Positions 4,885-10,409 of a stretch of 10,409 bases of DNA are shown piece by piece. The position numbers and the translations under genes were made by a program. The first letter of the stretch is position 1, and each line of letters opens with the position of its first letter. The notes beneath the pieces are model-generated. The model saw only the letters and a program-made list of their open reading frames with translations, did no database searches and had not been told where the DNA came from. The stretch spans positions 1-10,409 of the forward strand of contig JAGBSL010000085.1 of the NCBI GenBank assembly GCA_017631875.1, read 5' to 3'. This DNA comes from Bacteroidales bacterium. GTDB taxonomy: Bacteria; Bacteroidota; Bacteroidia; Bacteroidales; UBA932.

Positions 4885-6348
4885 CTATTTCTGCTCAGAG
4901 TGGAATGGGGCGAACTCTGCTGAAGGGTCGCGCCATGACGGTTTGCGCATTGCGTAGATGATGAATGGAATCACTACCATCACTATGCAGCCGATAATCA
5001 AAACCGAATACCAGACTGTGTTGCTTCCTGTGGCGATCTGGCCCGGAGGGATGAAGCTCAGGACGAATGCCAGGAGGGAGCCTGCAAATCCGACTACTCC
5101 TAGGAGCCACATCAGTCCGTTGCCCTTGCCAAGCCTGAACGGACGCGGAGTGTCCTTCATCTTGTATCTCAGGACGATGCCTGCCGCGAACATGAGCATG
5201 TACATGATCAGGTAGAGCAGGATTGTCAGCTGGGAGAGGATCTGGTAGAAGGACTGCACGGACGGCATGACCACGAACAGGAGCGAGAGCAGTGTCACTA
5301 TTCCGCCCTGCACGAGAAGGATGTTGCGCTGGACTCCGTTGCTGTTGGTCTTCTGGAAGAACGGAGGCAGATATCCTGCCTTTCCTACTGTGAAGATGCC
5401 CTTTGACGGACCTGCAACCCATGTCAGCACACTGGCCAGCACACCGAACATCAAGGCCACTGCAATCACCGGTCCGGCCCACGACATGTGGAAGTGGCTG
5501 AAGTAGTTATCGAATCCTATCAGAAGCGATTGGGTAAGGTTGATGTCCTTTGCTGGGATGATGAATCCGAGCGCGAATGTGCCCAGGATGAATATGGCCA
5601 CGGTTGCCAACGATCCTATGATGATGGCTTTCGGGTAGTTCTTCGAAGGATTGTCCACATCCATTACATGCACACCCATCATCTCCATTCCTGCATAGAA
5701 GAGGAAGATGCTGCTGGCGAGCACAAGATTGTCGAACTTTGTGAGGTCAGGGAAAAAGCCCTGGGACATGTCCATATAGTTATGACCTCCGCTTGCGATG
5801 TAGACAAGTCCCAGGACGATCAGCAGTCCGGCGGGGATGATCGTGCCGATCATTCCGCCCCACTTGCTGATTTTTCCGACCCAGTTCAGGCCTTTGAGGG
5901 CAATGAAGGTCGCCACCCAGTATATGGCCAGGACTGTTACCAGAGTGAAAATCTTGTTGGACGCCAGTGCAGCATCAGATGCTCCGTTCAGACCTATGTA
6001 AGCGAATGAGACAGCTCCGAAGGTGAGGACCGTCGGGTACCAGATCGTGGATTCGATCCACTGCAGCCAGATGGCCAGGAATCCGGTGCGGGGGCCGAAG
6101 GCCTCGCCGACCCAGCGGAAGACTCCGCCCTGCTTGTCAGAAAACATTGCCGCCAGCTCTGCCGCAACCATCGCTGTGGGGATCAGGAAGACGATTGCTG
6201 CAAAGAGATAGTAAAACGCAGATGACGGGCCGTAGACCGCTTCAGCAGGCAGTCCTCTAAGACTTACCACGGCCGTGATGTTCATGATTGCGAGTGTTGC
6301 GACACTCAGTTTGAATGCCTTGCCGGCTGTTCCTTTTTTCGTGTCCAT
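4885..6348 (-). CDS. gadC: Glutamate/GABA antiporter
   Basis: This 487-residue APC-superfamily transporter has about twelve hydrophobic segments. It exchanges extracellular glutamate for intracellular GABA across the inner membrane, so that decarboxylation by GadB consumes a cytoplasmic proton. The N-terminal part shows the GadC pattern: an unwound first segment around 'VVSLRGLPAEAVYG', then 'IPTAMVAAELA' and 'GGVFRWVGEAFGPRTGFLAIW'. Later 'NPSKNYPKA' and 'WVAGPSKGIF' match conserved GadC stretches. It starts 12 bases after the gadB stop, so the two form an operon. The tail after the last membrane segment is only about 21 residues, much shorter than the roughly 46-residue tail of E. coli GadC that forms the pH-dependent plug. 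A general amino-acid antiporter is the alternative reading, but the neighbour makes GadC most likely. Confidence 0.93.
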   Translation of the reverse strand: MDTKKGTAGKAFKLSVATLAIMNITAVVSLRGLPAEAVYGPSSAFYYLFAAIVFLIPTAMVAAELAAMFSDKQGGVFRWVGEAFGPRTGFLAIWLQWIESTIWYPTVLTFGAVSFAYIGLNGASDAALASNKIFTLVTVLAIYWVATFIALKGLNWVGKISKWGGMIGTIIPAGLLIVLGLVYIASGGHNYMDMSQGFFPDLTKFDNLVLASSIFLFYAGMEMMGVHVMDVDNPSKNYPKAIIIGSLATVAIFILGTFALGFIIPAKDINLTQSLLIGFDNYFSHFHMSWAGPVIAVALMFGVLASVLTWVAGPSKGIFTVGKAGYLPPFFQKTNSNGVQRNILLVQGGIVTLLSLLFVVMPSVQSFYQILSQLTILLYLIMYMLMFAAGIVLRYKMKDTPRPFRLGKGNGLMWLLGVVGFAGSLLAFVLSFIPPGQIATGSNTVWYSVLIIGCIVMVVIPFIIYAMRKPSWRDPSAEFAPFHSEQK

Positions 6349-6360
6349 AGTCTTGTCCGT

Positions 6361-7755
6361 TTAATGTGTATACACCTTTCCTTGTTTCTGTGCTTCAAGT
6401 CGTGACGGGGTAGGATACTGGAGCTTTTCCAGTTCTATAACCGAGTCATTGATGTCTTCGATCAGCATGTCTGCCATGTCTCGTGACATGCCCTGGCGCA
6501 CGACGATTCGCATTACTACCATGTCTTCGATATCCTTCGGCATAGTGTAGGCAGGGACCATCCAGCCCTTCTGCATCAGCTTGTCCTGCAGGTCGAACAA
6601 GGTCCATTTTGCGGTCTTGTCGTATTCCTCGTCAAGTGACCAGATGAAGAGCGGGTTCTCGAGCTTCTTCGAGTAGTTGGTGAAGCAGGACATCTTGCCG
6701 ATCTGGTCGTGGCAGTACTGTGCTATGTTCATGGAGTTCTCATGGATTTCCTTGTAGCCCTCCATGCCGAGGTGGATGAAGTTGTAGTATTGCGCGAGGA
6801 TCTGAGCGGCTGGTCTTGAGAAGTTCAATCCGACCTGTGAGATGCTGGCACCCAGATAGTTGACGCTGAATGACATCTCCTCAGGAAGGTATTTCTTGTC
6901 CTTCCATACTACCCATCCGAGGCCCGGATACACGAGGCCGTATTTGTGGCCCGATGTCGAGATGGAATGTACCCATTCGAGTCTGAAGTCCCATTTCTTG
7001 TTCGGGTCGAGGAACGGCAGGATAAATCCGCCCGATGCTGCGTCCACATGGATAGGAATATCGTATCCAGTGACGCTGTTGTATGTCTCCAAAGCGTTAT
7101 TAAGCGCCTCGATATCGTCGTTCATGCCTGTCCAGGTCACGCCGGCGATAGGCACGATGCAGATCGTGTTCTCGTCGCACATTCCGATTGCAGCCTCGAT
7201 GTCGAGGGTCGGATGCTTCTTTGTGAGCGGAACTGTGCGCATCTCTATCTGCCACAGCTGGCAGAACTTTTCCCATACCACCTGGTATCCTGTGCTCATC
7301 ACAAGGTTCGGCTTGTCATACGGCTTGCCCGCCGCCTTGCGGCGCTCGCGCCAGCGGAGCCACGCCGCCACTCCGCCAAGCATGCAGGCCTCGGATGAAC
7401 CGATGCCTACAGCACCGGTCTTCCAGTCTCCTTTCTCAGGAGTGTGCCACATGTTGGCGACCATGTTGATGCAACGGCCGCACATGACGGCAACGCGTGG
7501 ATACTCGGTCTCGTCGATATAATTGATGCCGACGGCCTCGTTCATGAGCTTTGTGCCGTAGTCATCCATGTATGTGGTCACGAAGGTCGCGAGGTTCAGG
7601 CGGGGCTGGGTCTGTGGGAATGTCTCGTCCTTGACAATCTGGTATGCTATTTCTGCCGGTGTCTTGTGTTTGGGAATGAATTCCGCAGGTGCCGGTTCCC
7701 TCATTTCGGGGGATCCGAAAATCGGTGTTGCACCGTCAGTTTCTCTTCTTTTCAT
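6361..7755 (-). CDS. gadB: Glutamate decarboxylase
   Basis: The 464-residue PLP enzyme converts glutamate to GABA and CO2, consuming a proton, for acid resistance. The PLP lysine is Lys271 in STSGHKYGLVYPGLGW. The ring-nitrogen Asp is Asp238 in 'IHVDAASGGFI', with the Ser-Ser-Glu-Ala phosphate region at 120-123. Length equals the E. coli enzymes (466). The last residue is His464 (QGKVYTH); in E. coli GadB the penultimate His465 closes the active site at neutral pH, so the same autoinhibition is plausible. The N-terminus is also similar in length to the segment that mediates membrane association at low pH in E. coli. It is first in an operon with gadC. No glutaminase gene is adjacent, unlike some Bacteroides gad clusters. 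The 91-bp gap to the divergent PhnA-type gene must hold its promoter, but I see no convincing consensus on the minus strand. Confidence 0.97.
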   Translation of the reverse strand: MKRRETDGATPIFGSPEMREPAPAEFIPKHKTPAEIAYQIVKDETFPQTQPRLNLATFVTTYMDDYGTKLMNEAVGINYIDETEYPRVAVMCGRCINMVANMWHTPEKGDWKTGAVGIGSSEACMLGGVAAWLRWRERRKAAGKPYDKPNLVMSTGYQVVWEKFCQLWQIEMRTVPLTKKHPTLDIEAAIGMCDENTICIVPIAGVTWTGMNDDIEALNNALETYNSVTGYDIPIHVDAASGGFILPFLDPNKKWDFRLEWVHSISTSGHKYGLVYPGLGWVVWKDKKYLPEEMSFSVNYLGASISQVGLNFSRPAAQILAQYYNFIHLGMEGYKEIHENSMNIAQYCHDQIGKMSCFTNYSKKLENPLFIWSLDEEYDKTAKWTLFDLQDKLMQKGWMVPAYTMPKDIEDMVVMRIVVRQGMSRDMADMLIEDINDSVIELEKLQYPTPSRLEAQKQGKVYTH

Positions 7756-7813
7756 ATTCTTGAAATTTAATGTTCAGCAGGTCTGCGAGTCACAAAGTGT
7801 GCCATAAATTGAT

Positions 7814-7821
7814 TATCTTTG
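7814..7821 (+). promoter_or_regulatory. Putative -7 promoter element for the PhnA-type operon
   Basis: TATCTTTG matches TAnnTTTG and lies 25 bases before the ATG at 7847. No TTTG is present at the expected -33 spacing. The divergent gadB promoter must lie in the same short gap. Confidence 0.55.
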
Positions 7822-7846
7822 CGCCCGAAAAATTAATCAGAAGAAT

Positions 7847-8176
7847 ATGAATGACATTCCAAAGTGCCCGAAGTGTGGCAGTGAATACACTTATTTCGAC
7901 GGATCGCTTTATGTTTGCCCTGACTGTGCTTACGAGTTCCACTCAGTAGAGGAGGCTGCTGAGGCTGACGATGTGGCTCGCGATTCAAATGGTGCAGAGC
8001 TTTTTGACGGCGACGCTGTAACTGTGATCAAGGACCTCAAGGTGAAGGGTTCTTCAATGGTGATCAAGCGCGGAACAAAGGTGAAGAGCATCCGCCTCAC
8101 TGAGAATCCAGAGGAGGTTGACTGCAAGATTGACGGCAGCAGCATCGTTCTGAAGACCTGCTTCCTCAAGAAGTAA
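7847..8176 (+). CDS. PhnA/YjdM-type zinc-ribbon protein
   Basis: The 109-residue protein has the two-part structure of the PhnA/YjdM family. A zinc ribbon uses Cys7, Cys10, Cys24 and Cys27 (CPKC and CPDC). An SH3-like C-terminal domain carries the conserved 'DSNGAELFDGDAVTVIKDLKVKGSS' region and ends 'DGSSIVLKTCFLKK'. Despite the historical name for alkylphosphonate use, the family is cytoplasmic, widespread in organisms without phosphonate pathways, and has no settled reaction. It probably shares an operon with the GNAT gene, which starts three bases after its stop, and it is divergent from gadB. Family assignment is firm; function is not. Confidence 0.92.
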   Translation: MNDIPKCPKCGSEYTYFDGSLYVCPDCAYEFHSVEEAAEADDVARDSNGAELFDGDAVTVIKDLKVKGSSMVIKRGTKVKSIRLTENPEEVDCKIDGSSIVLKTCFLKK

Positions 8177-8179
8177 GAT

Positions 8180-8740
8180 ATGTCAGTAAACGTACGTCCG
8201 GCCACTCGTGAGGATGCCAGAATGATTGCTGAGGCCGTTGCCATGGCGATAGGCTCTGAGTCTGCAGTCCTGTATTGCGGAGAGAATTATCTGGATGTCC
8301 TTGAAGAGGTGGCGTCGGAAACAGGTACACAATACAGTTACGAAAATTCATTGATTGCTTCTTTCGGAGGTGTGCCGGCAGGAGCAATCTGTGGTTATGA
8401 CGGGTCGCTTCTTTCTCCTTTGCGTGAAAAGACCCTGACTATAATAAGAAAGCATAATCCTGGTATTGGGGTTCCGGATGATGAGACCCAGGCTGGGGAG
8501 TTCTATCTTGACTCCGTCGGAGTGCTTCCTGAGTTTCAAGGATATGGGATAGGCAGTGCACTGCTTCGGGCCATGACTTCAAAGGCTCATTCTGAAGGCC
8601 ATGCAGACGTGGCGCTGAACGTGGATGAGTCTAATCCTGCAGCCGAGAGACTGTATGCCCGTCTGGGATTCGAAAGAGCCGGCATGCGCATGTTCTTCGG
8701 CCACACGATGTGGTATATGTGTCATCGCTTAAGTCTCTGA
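8180..8740 (+). CDS. GNAT-family N-acetyltransferase
   Basis: The 186-residue protein has the GNAT fold signatures. Acetyl-CoA binding motif A is DSVGVLPEFQGYGIGSALL (111-129), with the Q-x-x-G-x-G pyrophosphate loop at 120-125. Motif B-like 'NPAAERLYARLGFERAG' (152-168) is the usual dimer/CoA-end segment. It starts with VRPATREDA, the common first strand and helix of the family. The substrate could be an amine, a peptide N-terminus or a small metabolite and cannot be predicted. Start at 8180 is three bases after the PhnA-type stop, so translation is likely coupled. A weak stem without a T-run (8761-8768 with 8781-8788) follows its end. Confidence 0.9.
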   Translation: MSVNVRPATREDARMIAEAVAMAIGSESAVLYCGENYLDVLEEVASETGTQYSYENSLIASFGGVPAGAICGYDGSLLSPLREKTLTIIRKHNPGIGVPDDETQAGEFYLDSVGVLPEFQGYGIGSALLRAMTSKAHSEGHADVALNVDESNPAAERLYARLGFERAGMRMFFGHTMWYMCHRLSL

Positions 8741-8833
8741 GTGACAGTGCGTTGCTATAGTGTCCTGCCTTCCGTGCTATGCAGGATAATTGCTCAAGTA
8801 GTTGATAGATAATCGTTTAGAGGTTGCGCTTAT

Positions 8834-9481
8834 ATGAAAGTAGTAATAACAGGAACATCACAGGGTATCGGCAAGGGGATTGCCGAGCTCTTTCTACAGA
8901 AAGGCCATTCGGTCGTAGGTATTGACAGACAGAAGGCATCTGTGGAGCATGAGAACTATACCCATATCCCGTGCGATGTCAGAGGCGAACTGCCTGAAAT
9001 ATCTGATGTAGAGATACTTGTGAATAATGCCGGCACACAGAATGAGGCGGACATCGATACCAACCTCAAGGCGCTTATCCGTGTTACCGAGAAGTATGGA
9101 GTGCAGCCAGCTATCAAGTCTGTTTTGTCGATCGGCTCTGCCAGCGGACACACCGGTTCTGAGTTTCCGGAGTATTGTGCCAGCAAGGGTGGCGTGATCG
9201 CATACACAAAGAACGTGGCCTTGAGGATCGCTGGCTATGGTGCCACATGCAACAGCCTTGATCCTGGCGGAGTCCTGACTCCGCTTAATGACTGCGTGGT
9301 GAATGATCCTGTGTTATGGGACCAGATCATGGAACAGACCCCGCTCAAGCGATGGGCTTCTGTAGAGGAGATTGCCGCATGGGCATATTTCCTTACCGTC
9401 GAGAACAGGTTCTGCACCGGTCAGAGCATTGTCGTAGACGGTGGCGAGTCCATCAATTCCAAGTTCATTTGGCCAGAATAG
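8834..9481 (+). CDS. Short-chain dehydrogenase/reductase (SDR)
   Basis: The 215-residue protein is a classical but short SDR. It has the Rossmann glycine motif TGTSQGIG (6-13), Asp31 at the end of the second strand (favouring NAD over NADP), NNAG (64-67), the catalytic tetrad residues Asn77, Ser102 (or Ser104), Tyr114 and Lys118 in 'YCASK', and 'DPGGVLTPL' after the active site. It ends with the usual 'CTGQSIVVDGG' strand. At 215 residues it is about 30 shorter than typical FabG-like members, mainly between the first strands and the active site. The substrate is unknown. A 93-base gap separates it from the GNAT gene; it may have its own promoter, though I see no clear consensus. Confidence 0.92.
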   Translation: MKVVITGTSQGIGKGIAELFLQKGHSVVGIDRQKASVEHENYTHIPCDVRGELPEISDVEILVNNAGTQNEADIDTNLKALIRVTEKYGVQPAIKSVLSIGSASGHTGSEFPEYCASKGGVIAYTKNVALRIAGYGATCNSLDPGGVLTPLNDCVVNDPVLWDQIMEQTPLKRWASVEEIAAWAYFLTVENRFCTGQSIVVDGGESINSKFIWPE

Positions 9482-9522
9482 AATGATAAGGCTGTTTGTT
9501 ATGGGTTATAGCTTGGTTACAA

Positions 9523-10143
9523 CTAAACTTCAGTGTACGAGCAATAGAGATACAATGTACGAATTGATTCCTTAAGGTAATCTGCCTCCCACGGTATCAT
9601 TGTGTTCATGCTGAAGCCGACATTGTCACCATACTCAATAAGTTCATCGACGAAATCGTCCATATCATCCAGTGAATATAGACTGTCTTCATCAAGCAAT
9701 GTATTCAGGATATGATGAACCAGTAGGATTGAACCAGTAGCATTTGCCCAGCTGATGAAAGCGATCAACACATGGCGAGGCATATCCATAATGATATCAG
9801 GAAGTTTTGCGACATACATGTCGACTACGGCTTTCCTGTTGCACATAGGTTCATTGAATCCCCAGAATGCATCCTGGTATATGACTTCTTTAATCCACTC
9901 CCTTGTCTGTTCAATCGCTTCTTCGGTCAACTGTAATGAATCGCAATATGAATAATGGAGAAATCTGACGCAAAAGAGATGAGACCATTGATCGCCACCA
10001 TGGGTCAATTCATATTGAAGCCACTCGGCCAAGTTCTTTGACCTGGTACATACCAATGATTTGCGGGGAGTCATTACTTTTGCTCTACCTTTCATGAGCT
10101 GATATACACCATTAAACTCTTCAATGCTGTACTTCGTTTCCAT
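9523..10143 (-). CDS. Protein of unknown function (206 residues)
   Basis: I do not recognise this protein with confidence. It is cytoplasmic in appearance, with no signal peptide or membrane segments, rich in Trp, Tyr, Cys and acidic residues, and probably mostly helical. The N-terminal part (11-45) has the pattern NGVYQLMKGRAKVMTP, then L30, S35, LAEWLQYE (38-45). The middle part has 'ISWANATGSILLVHHILN' (130-147), followed by an acidic helix 'DDMDDFVDELIE' (159-170). Both stretches loosely resemble the two ends of ATP12-family chaperones, but without a search this is only a hint. It is a single gene with a likely promoter at 10178-10185, between the SDR gene and an esterase on the same strand. 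The ATG at 10143 is the only start near the promoter. Confidence 0.8.
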   Translation of the reverse strand: METKYSIEEFNGVYQLMKGRAKVMTPRKSLVCTRSKNLAEWLQYELTHGGDQWSHLFCVRFLHYSYCDSLQLTEEAIEQTREWIKEVIYQDAFWGFNEPMCNRKAVVDMYVAKLPDIIMDMPRHVLIAFISWANATGSILLVHHILNTLLDEDSLYSLDDMDDFVDELIEYGDNVGFSMNTMIPWEADYLKESIRTLYLYCSYTEV

Positions 10144-10177
10144 GTGTTATTGTTTTATTTTAATGAATGTGTAGATC

Positions 10178-10185
10178 CAAATTTA
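10178..10185 (-). promoter_or_regulatory. Putative -7 element of the unknown-function gene
   Basis: The minus strand reads TAAATTTG, matching TAnnTTTG, roughly 35 bases before the ATG at 10143. The surrounding 10144-10243 region is very A/T-rich. A TTG at a slightly long spacing is the only candidate -33 box. Confidence 0.5.
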
Positions 10186-10243
10186 ACAAATTCTGTCAAA
10201 TTTGATTTCAAGAAAGTAATATTTGCCATAGCGCAACTTAAAT

Positions 10244-10409
10244 TCAGTCTCCTATAAGGAAGCGGACTGGGATGTCCAGTCTGGACTTCCAGTCGTTCTC
10301 TGAGTGGGAGTGGCCCGGGAAGAATCTGTACATGAACTGTGATTCCGGCCATCCGAGCTCATGGATCAACTGATTGATAGCCTCCTGTGGCTCGGCATAT
10401 GGCGTATCG
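10244..10409 (-). CDS. C-terminal end of a probable alpha/beta-hydrolase esterase (partial)
   Basis: Reading the minus strand, 54 codons run from the window edge to a TGA at 10244-10246. The sequence contains 'FMYRFFPGHSHSENDWKSRL' followed by DIPVRFLIGD at the very end. This resembles the C-terminus of enterochelin-esterase/esterase-D-like hydrolases (PF00756 type), where a His followed by E-x-x-W is the catalytic histidine and the protein ends with an 'R-F-L' strand. The nucleophile and acid residues lie outside the window, so activity and substrate cannot be judged. It is on the same strand as the unknown gene downstream but separated by 100 bases with a likely promoter. Confidence 0.7.
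   Translation of the reverse strand, partial: DTPYAEPQEAINQLIHELGWPESQFMYRFFPGHSHSENDWKSRLDIPVRFLIGD

Noticed and set aside
6860..7522. 220-codon plus-strand frame opposite gadB
   Set aside because: It is antisense to a strongly conserved enzyme and its translation has no domain character.
8761..8788. Hairpin after the GNAT gene as intrinsic terminator
   Set aside because: The 8-bp stem has a G-U pair, a 12-base loop and no following T-run, so it was not listed as a terminator.

Overview
The window looks like a chromosomal segment of a gut-type Bacteroidales bacterium (phylum Bacteroidota). Three things point there. Promoters match the Bacteroidota consensus TTTG-N19-TAnnTTTG (two perfect examples, at 2422-2452 and 3309-3339). 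Genes mostly lack Shine-Dalgarno sequences. The gene content is typical: lipoproteins with acidic residues after the lipobox Cys, a BACON-like domain, MenG for menaquinone, desulfoferrodoxin, and a GadB/GadC pair. No rRNA, tRNA, insertion sequence, CRISPR array or integrase is visible, and the genus cannot be fixed from this sequence.

Layout: (1) 1-622, + strand: the C-terminal end of a probable outer-membrane beta-barrel protein, overlapping by one base an open frame that holds a small BACON-like lipoprotein. (2) 688-2051, - strand: menG and an isoprenylcysteine-methyltransferase-family membrane protein, coupled through an ATGA overlap. (3) 2085-2501: a non-coding divergent region with a 73-bp tandem repeat built from inverted pairs of a 12-nt core, then a perfect promoter. 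(4) 2502-3072, + strand: desulfoferrodoxin (superoxide reductase) and a 58-codon winged-helix-like protein, closed by a strong terminator. (5) 3358-4770, + strand: a surface lipoprotein with a roughly 180-residue acidic Gly/Ser/Asp/Glu linker and a C-terminal IdeS/Mac-like cysteine protease domain. This is the most striking gene here. (6) 4885-7755, - strand: gadB-gadC, a glutamate-dependent acid-resistance operon. (7) 7847-8740, + strand: a PhnA/YjdM-type zinc-ribbon protein and a GNAT acetyltransferase, followed at 8834 by an SDR oxidoreductase. (8) 9523-10143, - strand: an unrecognised 206-residue protein. (9) 10244-10409, - strand: the C-terminal end of a probable alpha/beta-hydrolase esterase.

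The window is a set of short independent operons rather than one large system. Stress and host-interface functions recur: superoxide reduction with a possible small regulator, GABA-linked acid resistance, and a surface-anchored protease resembling the streptococcal immunoglobulin-cleaving enzyme IdeS. The best candidates for undescribed biology are the acidic-stalk IdeS-like lipoprotein, the inverted-core tandem array between menG and desulfoferrodoxin, the tiny regulator-like gene beside desulfoferrodoxin, and the unrecognised protein with a faint ATP12-like pattern.
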